Source: an uncultured Clostridium sp.
GTDB lineage: Bacteria; Bacillota; Clostridia; TANB77; CAG-508
Assembly: GCA_947428535.1 (NCBI GenBank)
Contig: CANEMG010000028.1
Span: 1 to 8,303 of the forward strand
Reading direction: 5' to 3'
Length of the DNA: 8,303 nucleotides
The position numbers were made by a program, and so were the translations under genes. The notes beneath the pieces were generated by a model. That model did not search any database. It saw only the letters and a list, made by a program, of their open reading frames with translations, and was not told the origin of the DNA. Shown here one piece after another: positions 1-5,840 of the stretch; position 1 is the stretch's first letter, and the number at the start of each line of letters is the position of its first letter.

Positions 1-1702
1 ATACTTCCTCTACTTTACTTCCTAGCACTACAACTTCAGTTCCATCTTCTATGTTAATTATTTGTTTTTTTATATTTTTAAGTAATATTTTTTCATCAAA
101 TGGTTTCAAAAATCTTGCATTTATTACAGTACATGTAACACCTAATTCTTTTAGAATATTAGATACTTCTACTGCTCTTGATACCATTTTTCCAATTGCT
201 ACAATTGTTATATCTTTACCTTTTTCTAACACTTCTGCTTTCCCATATTCAATTTTTTCAGAAGTTCCAAATGAAATATTCTCTGATCCACGTGGATATC
301 TTAATAAAACTGGTTTTTGTAAATTAACTGAAAATTCTAACATTTCTTCTAATTCATTAAAATCTTTTGGTGCCATAATTGTAAAATTAGGTATTGTATT
401 TGTAAATGACATATCTAATAATCCTTGATGTGTCTCTCCATCATTACCTACTATTCCAGCTCTATCTGCACAAATAACTACTGGTAAATTTTGAATAGCT
501 ACATCATGAACTAGTTGATCATATGCCCTTTGTATAAATGAAGAATAAAGTGGAACTACTGGTACTAACCCTGCTTTTGCCATTCCTGCAGCCATTCCAA
601 CCGCATGTTGTTCTGCTATTCCTACATCGAAAAATCTTTTAGGATATTTTTTTGCAAATTCTGTAAGACCTGTTCCATCTGCCATTGCTGCTGTTATTGC
701 TACTACTTTTTTATTTTCTTTTGCTATTTTAACTAATTTATCTCCAAAAACTTTTGAATAGTCTTTTGAACTTTTCTCTAATTTTTCCCCTGTTTTTATA
801 TCAAATTTTGATGTGCTATGGTATTTATCAGGAGTTTCTTCTGCTGGTTTATATCCTTTACCTTTTTTAGTTAGAACATGAACTAAAATAGGTCCTTCTT
901 GCTGTTTACAAATATTAAATATATCTTCTAATCCTTCTATATTATGCCCATCAACTGGTCCTAAATATCTAAAACCTATATCTTCAAAATACATTTTAGG
1001 TATAACTAATTGCTTTATTCCTCTTTTTCCTTTTTGAACTAGTCTTACAATTTTATCTCCTACAAATGGGATTTTACTTATTGTTCTTTTTCCTTTTATA
1101 TTTACTTTAACATATGTACTCTTAGTTCTAAGCTTTGAAAGCATCATAGAAATTCCACCAACATTTTTAGATATACTCATTTCATTATCGTTTAGTATAA
1201 CTATCATATTAGTATTACTACTTCCAACATCATTTAATGATTCTAGTGCCATTCCTCCTGTTAATGCTCCATCTCCGATAATTGCTAATATTTTATTATT
1301 TTCTCCTTTTATATCTCTTGCTCTTGCCATTCCAAGTGCAACTGATATAGATGTACTACTATGGCCTGTATTAAAATTATCATATATACTTTCATTTGTT
1401 TTAGGAAAACCTGCAATTCCATCCATTTTCCTTAATGAATCTAATTTATTTTTTCTACCTGTTAAAATTTTATGTACATATGTTTGATGTCCAACATCCC
1501 AAATTATTTTGTCTATAGGTGAATTAAAAACACTATGTAATGCTATTGTAAGTTCTACTACTCCTAAATTTGAAGCCAAATGTCCTCCGGTTTCAGATAC
1601 TGTATCTAATATTTTTTCTCTAATTTCTTCTGCTAAAATATCTTTATCTTTTAATTTTAAGCTTTTCAAATCTTCTGGGTAATTAACTTTTTCTAAAATC
1701 AT
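1..1702 (-). CDS. dxs: 1-deoxy-D-xylulose-5-phosphate synthase, 3' end cut by window edge
   Basis: Dxs is a cytosolic thiamine-diphosphate enzyme that condenses pyruvate with glyceraldehyde 3-phosphate, the first and usually flux-setting step of the MEP isoprenoid pathway; its product also feeds thiamine and pyridoxal synthesis in many bacteria. The 567 visible codons are open from the ATG at 1702-1700 to the left edge. Landmarks in order: GGHLASNLG near residue 39 (the conserved His), GHQTYVHK near 71, the ThDP/Mg motif starting GDGALTGG near 143 with NDNEMSIS near 171, LGPVDGHN near 247, FDVGIAEQHAVG near 358 (catalytic Glu about 364), and DRAGIVGNDGETHQG followed by RYPRG in the later part. 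Family members are about 620-640 residues, so roughly 50-60 C-terminal residues lie outside. A ribosome binding site AGGAGA at 1711-1716, 8 nt before the ATG, fixes the start. It follows the APH-fold kinase gene by 21 nt and is probably its operon partner. The last visible part (EDGTEVVVLGSKVEEV) looks less conserved than the usual GGFGS region. Confidence 0.97.
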   Translation of the reverse strand, partial: MILEKVNYPEDLKSLKLKDKDILAEEIREKILDTVSETGGHLASNLGVVELTIALHSVFNSPIDKIIWDVGHQTYVHKILTGRKNKLDSLRKMDGIAGFPKTNESIYDNFNTGHSSTSISVALGMARARDIKGENNKILAIIGDGALTGGMALESLNDVGSSNTNMIVILNDNEMSISKNVGGISMMLSKLRTKSTYVKVNIKGKRTISKIPFVGDKIVRLVQKGKRGIKQLVIPKMYFEDIGFRYLGPVDGHNIEGLEDIFNICKQQEGPILVHVLTKKGKGYKPAEETPDKYHSTSKFDIKTGEKLEKSSKDYSKVFGDKLVKIAKENKKVVAITAAMADGTGLTEFAKKYPKRFFDVGIAEQHAVGMAAGMAKAGLVPVVPLYSSFIQRAYDQLVHDVAIQNLPVVICADRAGIVGNDGETHQGLLDMSFTNTIPNFTIMAPKDFNELEEMLEFSVNLQKPVLLRYPRGSENISFGTSEKIEYGKAEVLEKGKDITIVAIGKMVSRAVEVSNILKELGVTCTVINARFLKPFDEKILLKNIKKQIINIEDGTEVVVLGSKVEEV

Positions 1703-1723
1703 TTTATAAATCTCCTATAATCT

Positions 1724-2567
1724 TTAAACATTAGGATCATAAATTCCAATTTTAGTCATATAATTTATATATGCTTTATCTATTCTTGACCATGTATCAA
1801 TTTCTTTATCTAAATCTTGGTAATTAAGAGGTTTGTCAGAAAATTCTTCATAACTTTTAATAATTTCATTTTTATATTTTTCTGGACATCTTCCTATTAT
1901 TCTACCTATATCAGAGTATGGATTCCCAAATCCCCCAAATCCAAAATCAATAATAGCACTTATGTGATTATTATCATCTATTAAAATATTACTTGAATTT
2001 AAATCTCCGTGTACTAAACAATTATGATCTTTTTCTATAAATTTATTGTAATCCCAAAATTCCATATCCTTTTTATCTACATGAACATTTAATAGTTCAT
2101 CTAGAAAATCTGTTAATTTTAATCCAATATTTTTTGTTTTAAAAATATTATCTGGATTAAATTTTAAATTATGTACTTGATACATAAATTTAGATATTTC
2201 TTTTGAAATATTCTGTACTTCATCTAATGATAAATCATCCATCACTTCTGCCAATGGTATTCCTTCTATTTTTTTGTGCATACTAAAAGGTCTATCATTA
2301 TCAAATAATAAGTTTAATTCTACTGTCTTAAAATCAGTTTTGCCTGATATAAATTTTGCAAACTCATAATCTTTAACAATTGTTCTAATCCAAAAATCAT
2401 CTCTTGGAAAACGAAAAAAATAATTTCCGTGAACCTGTTTCCACTTCATAAACTATATTAGTCCATCCTGTAGTTATATTATTTATTGAAATAATCTCTT
2501 CTTTTGGTAAAGCATTTTTTATTATTGTTTCAAAATCTTCATCTAATTCAAAATAACTTTTTTTCAT
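1724..2567 (-). pseudogene. APH-fold small-molecule kinase, split by a +1 frameshift
   Basis: A phosphotransferase of the aminoglycoside phosphotransferase/choline kinase fold. The main open frame (2449-1724, 241 codons) carries the catalytic loop VHGDLNSSNILID (HGD about 147-149, metal-binding Asn about 154) and IIDFG (about 167-170), but lacks the start of the N-lobe. The missing part is in another frame: an ATG at 2567-2565 preceded by AAAGGTG encodes about 56 residues, including TGWTNIVYEVETG, the expected nucleotide-loop region, and stops at 2399-2397. The frames meet at seven T (2414-2420); removing one T gives KLFFRFPRDDFW and a continuous 280-residue protein, a normal family length. 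The ATG at 2449 has no ribosome binding site at useful distance. The gene lies 18 nt after the dolichol-kinase-like gene and 21 nt before dxs. The substrate cannot be told; an antibiotic-resistance role is not implied. It may be a true pseudogene, a phase-variable gene or an assembly error in a homopolymer. Confidence 0.85.
2414..2420 (-). other. Seven-T run at the frameshift point of the APH-fold kinase gene
   Basis: On the coding strand the local reading is TTA TTT TTT TCG in the upstream frame and TTT TTT CGT in the downstream frame. A run of six T would join the two conserved parts without any other change. Such runs are prone to replication slippage, transcriptional slippage and sequencing miscounts, and the sequence alone cannot separate these. 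Confidence 0.75.
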
Positions 2568-2573
2568 ATCTTG

Positions 2574-2580
2574 CACCTTT
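2574..2580 (-). promoter_or_regulatory. Ribosome binding site that fixes the APH-fold kinase start at 2567
   Basis: AAAGGTG on the minus strand lies 6 nt before the ATG at 2567-2565 and within the 18-nt gap after the stop codon of the upstream gene. This is normal operon spacing and supports 2567, not the internal ATG at 2449, as the original translation start. Confidence 0.75.
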
Positions 2581-2585
2581 CTAAA

Positions 2586-3242
2586 TTATGCTAATAGTAT
2601 TGCTAATAATGAAGTTATTAGTGGAACTGTAATATTATCTGTTCCTTTTATTGAAACAGCTTCTACTATTGTCATTAAAATTGCTACTAATATTGATTTT
2701 ATTGCTATATTTGTTGCTTCATTATATGTTAAAAATCCAGCTATTATAATTAAAGTTACTAAAAACATTGTAGCTGAACCTGCTAAAGTTTTCTTATTTT
2801 CTCTTATTTTATATTCAGGACTTTTTACAGTTTGTCCTATTACAGCAGCTAATCCATCTCCATATCCCATTACTGCTATTCCACAAAGCCCTACTAATGG
2901 ATTTTTTAATGGTCCAAAAGTAACTATTGCTAGTATGCATAAACTTATTGCATAATACACAGTACCTAAACTCTCTTTATTTTCTTCCCCTTTGTTTCTT
3001 TCCATTACTTTTATTATATCCATTTTATATGAAGCATAATTTATAACTATAAACATTGCTGGAAGTATTGTAGCATAAAAAACATTATCAAAAAATACCA
3101 TTGCTATAATCCACCAATTTGATAACATTATATGTATAAATTTCCTACTAGCTTCTTTTCCTGCTTTTTCAAATAATTTAGCTGAAGCTAAAATTATTGC
3201 TATAAATACTATAGAAACTAAAATTCCAAATACATTGTTCAT
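2586..3242 (-). CDS. Dolichol/phytol kinase-type (SEC59 family) integral membrane protein
   Basis: A 218-residue, highly hydrophobic protein with about six or seven predicted membrane segments. It carries the marks of the SEC59/VTE5/DGK1 superfamily, whose studied eukaryotic and plant members use CTP to phosphorylate dolichol, phytol/farnesol or diacylglycerol; bacterial members are often labelled as phosphatidate cytidylyltransferases. Visible motifs are SRKFIHI (32-38), GYGDGLAAVIG (126-136), KKTLAGS (150-156) and VEAVS..GTDNITVPL (193-208), in family order. The size matches short bacterial members. The ATG at 3242-3240 has a strong ribosome binding site AAGGGGAG (3249-3256) 6 nt upstream. 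It is the first gene of the block that continues into the APH-fold kinase and dxs, which fits a role in lipid or isoprenoid alcohol phosphorylation. The family call is secure; the substrate, and whether CTP is the donor, are inference. Confidence 0.85.
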   Translation of the reverse strand: MNNVFGILVSIVFIAIILASAKLFEKAGKEASRKFIHIMLSNWWIIAMVFFDNVFYATILPAMFIVINYASYKMDIIKVMERNKGEENKESLGTVYYAISLCILAIVTFGPLKNPLVGLCGIAVMGYGDGLAAVIGQTVKSPEYKIRENKKTLAGSATMFLVTLIIIAGFLTYNEATNIAIKSILVAILMTIVEAVSIKGTDNITVPLITSLLAILLA

Positions 3243-3310
3243 TTTAAACTCCCCTTAAATGTTTCTTGTTCTAATTCATATAAATTATTATATCCTTTTT
3301 TTCAGTCCTC

Positions 3311-3339
3311 ATTATATCAAAAAAGTGCTTATATACAAA
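3311..3339 (-). promoter_or_regulatory. Possible promoter of the kinase-kinase-dxs block
   Basis: On the minus strand TATAAT (3311-3316) lies 17 nt downstream of TTTGTA (3334-3339), about 70 nt before the start codon at 3242. The -10 is perfect but the -35 is weak and lies inside the terminator hairpin of the preceding gene. A second TATAAT at 3287-3292 has no good -35 at 16-18 nt. Some promoter is expected here because the upstream gene ends in a terminator; which box is used is uncertain. Confidence 0.35.
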
Positions 3340-3347
3340 GCACTTTT
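3321..3347 (-). terminator. Intrinsic terminator of the acyl-CoA synthetase-like gene
   Basis: A perfect 10-bp stem (3338-3347 pairing with 3321-3330) with a 7-nt loop. Read on the minus strand, the second arm ends in TTTT and is followed by TTGATATAAT, giving a run of six T. It lies 36 nt after the stop codon at 3384. An A-run precedes the stem, so weak action from the other strand is possible, but no gene on that strand needs it. Confidence 0.85.
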
Positions 3348-3383
3348 CAAAAAATTCACAAACTTTACACATTTATCTAAAGC

Positions 3384-5105
3384 TTATTTTAATATTTTAG
3401 CTAACTCTTCATGTCTTTTTATCTTTCCAGTAGTTGTTTTTATAAACTCTTCTTCTGGTACTAGTATTTCTCTTATATGTTTATATGGTGGCATTTTTTT
3501 ATTTATTTCAGAAATCTTCTCTTTCATATATTTGTGTATATCATTTTCATTTATATACCCTATAATATCATTTATTGCTTCTTTATCATAAAGAATTTTT
3601 ACACACACATCCAAATCATTATCTTTAGTTGGTTTTCCATATACCATGCATTCTTCAACTCCTGGTATATAATTAATTAAAATTTCTAATTCTTCTGGGA
3701 ATATGTTCTTTCCATTTTTTTGTACTATAACATTTTTCTTTCTTCCTGTTATAAACAAATAGTTATTTTCCATATATCCTAAATCACCTGTATGGAACCA
3801 TCCACCGCTTAAAGCCTCTTCTGTTGCCTCATTATTATTGTAATATCCATTCATTACTGCTGGACCTTTAGCTAATATTTCTCCTATTCCTTTTTCATCT
3901 GGATTTTCTATTTTTACTTCAAAAGATGGAAGCGGTGTTCCAACTGAACCTCTTTTTACATCATTATCATTTTCAACACTTATAACTGGTGATGTTTCTG
4001 TTAATCCATATCCTTGAACAATTTTAATTCCAAAATCATCAAAAGATTTTATAAGTTCTACATCCATTGCTGCAGCTCCACTTACTATTAATCTTACATT
4101 TCCACCTACAGCATTATGTATTTCACTAAATACTTTCTTTTTTAATTTTATATGTACTTTATCTAATACATTTGTAACTGTTTTCATTCTATTTACAAGC
4201 TTAGTTTTTCCTTGCTTATCTATATTCTTCAATATTCTTCTATGTATACTTTCTAATATCAATGGAACGCAAACTATAACTGTAGGTTTATATTCACATA
4301 AATTTTGAGCTATATATTTTAAACCATCGCAAAATGACATTGAACCACCTATATAAACAAGTACATTATTTATAAGTGCTTGAAATGCATGATGAAATGG
4401 TAATAATGCAAGCGTACTATCATCTGAAGAAAATTTTATTACTTTATTTAAATCCATAACATTTGCACAAATACTTTTTTGTGATAACATTACTGCTTTA
4501 GAAATTGATGTAGTTCCTGAAGTAAATAATAATATAGATGTTTTATCAGGATCTATTTTTGCATCTAAGTGTGTTCTATTACCATCATCTAATAATTTTT
4601 TTCCTTCTGCTATCAATTTTTTGTATGATAAAAATCCATCTTTGTCTTCATCAAAGTCAAAACAAATAAAATATTCTATATCAGATAATTTCTCATCTTT
4701 TATTTTTTTCATAACTTCTAAATATTTTTCTTCAAATACTATAGCTTTTGCTTCACTACGTTTTGCTAAAGAAATTATTTCATTATCTGGTAATGATTTA
4801 TCTAAAGGAACTATTACTTTATCCCCTATTGTTGTAGCATAATATACTACATTCCACTCATATCTATTTTTAGAAATAAGTGCAACTCTTTCATTTTCAA
4901 GTCCCAAATTATTTAAAGCTGTACCAAAACAATCAATTTCCTGTTTAAATTCTTTATAAGTCATTACATCAATTTCAACTGTTTCATCTTTTTTATACAT
5001 TCTTTTTTTGAATTTAAAAGCTGGTTTATCTCCATACAATTCTACTGTTTGATTTATTAAATCTTTTAAATCTCTTATTTCTCTTATATCATAATATTTT
5101 CCCAT
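3384..5105 (-). CDS. Long-chain acyl-CoA synthetase-like AMP-forming ligase (FAA1/FadD15 type)
   Basis: A 573-residue ANL-superfamily enzyme, expected to adenylate a carboxylic acid, usually a fatty acid, with ATP and pass the acyl group to CoA. Landmarks: P-loop FTSGTTSISKAVMLS (194-208), LPFHHAFQ (235-242), VSGAAAMD (341-348), GYGLTETSPV (365-374), GWFHTGDLGY (435-444), GRKKNVIVQKNGKNIFPEELE (from 454; hinge and C-domain start) and TTTGKIKRHE (557-566), whose Lys 561 matches the lysine needed for adenylation. The P-loop departs from the common TSGTTGxPKG by having Ser, Ser and Ala where Gly, Pro and Gly are usual. Length is a little under the 600 residues typical of FadD15-like members and no domain is missing. 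The ATG at 5105-5103 follows a GGAGG (5110-5114). The gene lies 80 nt after the nucleotidyltransferase gene, with its own likely promoter, and ends at the terminator at 3321-3347. The acid substrate cannot be read from the sequence. Confidence 0.92.
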   Translation of the reverse strand: MGKYYDIREIRDLKDLINQTVELYGDKPAFKFKKRMYKKDETVEIDVMTYKEFKQEIDCFGTALNNLGLENERVALISKNRYEWNVVYYATTIGDKVIVPLDKSLPDNEIISLAKRSEAKAIVFEEKYLEVMKKIKDEKLSDIEYFICFDFDEDKDGFLSYKKLIAEGKKLLDDGNRTHLDAKIDPDKTSILLFTSGTTSISKAVMLSQKSICANVMDLNKVIKFSSDDSTLALLPFHHAFQALINNVLVYIGGSMSFCDGLKYIAQNLCEYKPTVIVCVPLILESIHRRILKNIDKQGKTKLVNRMKTVTNVLDKVHIKLKKKVFSEIHNAVGGNVRLIVSGAAAMDVELIKSFDDFGIKIVQGYGLTETSPVISVENDNDVKRGSVGTPLPSFEVKIENPDEKGIGEILAKGPAVMNGYYNNNEATEEALSGGWFHTGDLGYMENNYLFITGRKKNVIVQKNGKNIFPEELEILINYIPGVEECMVYGKPTKDNDLDVCVKILYDKEAINDIIGYINENDIHKYMKEKISEINKKMPPYKHIREILVPEEEFIKTTTGKIKRHEELAKILK

Positions 5106-5134
5106 AGATCCTCCATCAATTACAAAATTTAACT

Positions 5135-5167
5135 ACTATTATATTACTATTATACTACTATTTTATT
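5135..5167. repeat. Three 11-bp tandem units in the acyl-CoA synthetase upstream region
   Basis: On the plus strand the units are ACTATTATATT (5135-5145), ACTATTATACT (5146-5156) and ACTATTTTATT (5157-5167). The first two each contain a TATAAT on the minus strand (5138-5143 and 5149-5154). A spacing near one helical turn places equivalent bases on the same DNA face. This may be an operator, a doubled -10 region, or chance in AT-rich DNA. Confidence 0.6.
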
Positions 5168-5176
5168 TAAAATCAA
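5149..5176 (-). promoter_or_regulatory. Probable promoter of the acyl-CoA synthetase-like gene
   Basis: TTGATT (5171-5176) and a perfect TATAAT (5149-5154) on the minus strand are separated by 16 nt, with the start codon about 45 nt further on. A second TATAAT one repeat unit downstream (5138-5143) has no matching -35. The promoter sits in the 80-nt gap after the nucleotidyltransferase stop codon. No clear terminator for that upstream gene was seen, so read-through is also likely. Confidence 0.5.
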
Positions 5177-5185
5177 TTAGAACGA

Positions 5186-5683
5186 TTAGTCAATTTTTGA
5201 ATTATAATTTTTACAATCAAAATAAATAGAATTTTCTAACCATTTTTTATTTTCATCAATATTTTCTCTTACAATTGTTGCTTTTATAGGTACATTTTTT
5301 CTTTCATTATCAACTTGTCTATCTACTAAATTCATATATTTAGCAACACTTGCACCATATTTCTCACTACTATAAAAGTGAGTTGGTTTTTCACCCTCCA
5401 TAATTTTAGTTAAATATTTCATTTGGATATTTACACTTTTCTCATCTAATCCATATTGTGATGGTGGATTATGGGCATATTTAATTTCTACATTTGGATA
5501 CAATTTTTTTATCCAATTAGCTCTTTTTTCTGTCGGTATATCTATTACATCAGTATCATAAACTACAACAATCATTTTATCCATTTCTTTTAATGCTGTT
5601 TCTATTAAAAACTGATGTCCTTTATGTAAAGGAGCAAATTTTCCAATTGTAAATCCGATTTTTTCATTTTTTTTCTTATTCAT
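5186..5683 (-). CDS. NadR-type nucleotidyltransferase (NMN adenylyltransferase-like), single domain
   Basis: A 165-residue protein of the HxGH nucleotidyltransferase superfamily. GKFAPLHKGH (14-23) is the nucleotide-binding motif; SEKYG (106-110) and D.ERKNVPIKATIVREN (125-141) match the region where NadR proteins have DPERxxVPISGTxIR, with TIVRE in the place of the second phosphate-binding motif. The closest known function is transfer of AMP to nicotinamide mononucleotide to make NAD, but other adenylyl- or cytidylyl-transferases share this fold, so substrate is inferred. Bifunctional NadR continues after this point into a nicotinamide riboside kinase domain; here the chain ends about 25 residues after the last motif and only 80 nt separate it from the next gene, so the kinase domain is absent. 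The ATG at 5683-5681 follows GAGGAAG (5688-5694). It lies downstream of the ABC exporter genes but beyond the inverted-repeat element, so it may be transcribed separately. Confidence 0.8.
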   Translation of the reverse strand: MNKKKNEKIGFTIGKFAPLHKGHQFLIETALKEMDKMIVVVYDTDVIDIPTEKRANWIKKLYPNVEIKYAHNPPSQYGLDEKSVNIQMKYLTKIMEGEKPTHFYSSEKYGASVAKYMNLVDRQVDNERKNVPIKATIVRENIDENKKWLENSIYFDCKNYNSKID

Positions 5684-5694
5684 ATTTCTTCCTC

Positions 5695-5840
5695 ATGTCC
5701 AGATAGGGATGCATGTTTTTGGACGTTTTTGTCCAATTGGGGACACTTGTTTATTTTAAAATTATATATTTAAGATTTTTTAAAACATACGTATATAATT
5801 GGACAAAAATGTCCAAAAACATGCGTCCCCAATTGGTCAT
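5695..5840. repeat. MITE/REP-like inverted-repeat element filling the gap between permease and nucleotidyltransferase genes
   Basis: Core arms at 5711-5738 and 5797-5824 are inverted copies matching at 27 of 28 bases; the exception is G5725 opposite T5810. The similarity continues outward less perfectly (11 of 16) to about 5695 and 5840, giving arms near 44 bp. Each core arm itself contains a small hairpin, TTGGAC with GTCCAA (5719-5724/5731-5736 and 5799-5804/5811-5816). A further perfect 12-bp inverted pair, CCAATTGGGGAC, lies at 5733-5744 and 5825-5836. The centre (5745-5796) is AT-rich and has no gene. The alternating GGAC/GTCC words resemble repeats that I recall near Y1 (IS200-like, REP-associated) transposases in clostridia, but no transposase is present here. 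The element runs from the ribosome binding site of one gene to the stop codon of the other. No U-run follows the hairpins, so it is not a standard terminator. Confidence 0.8.

Noticed and set aside
51..428. Plus-strand open frame of 125 codons
   Set aside because: It lies antisense inside dxs, whose frame carries clear family motifs across the same bases. Its protein is low-complexity and unrecognisable, as expected of AT-rich antisense DNA.
1724..2449. APH-fold protein as an aminoglycoside-resistance determinant
   Set aside because: Only the general fold and catalytic motifs are seen. Its setting in a housekeeping operon and the broken frame give no support for a resistance role.
3243..3320. 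Riboswitch leader before the dxs block
   Set aside because: Fewer than 80 nt separate the terminator from the start codon and no conserved riboswitch core or strong stem was seen.
3259..3680. Two overlapping plus-strand open frames
   Set aside because: They are antisense to the acyl-CoA synthetase-like gene and its terminator, with Phe/Ile/Tyr-rich nonsense sequence.
4621..4842. Plus-strand open frame of 73 codons
   Set aside because: It is fully antisense to the acyl-CoA synthetase-like gene and shows no recognisable motif.
5799..5816. Small hairpin as intrinsic terminator of the ABC operon
   Set aside because: The stem is only 6 bp and is not followed by a T run on the minus strand (TTATATACG follows), so it does not meet the usual pattern.
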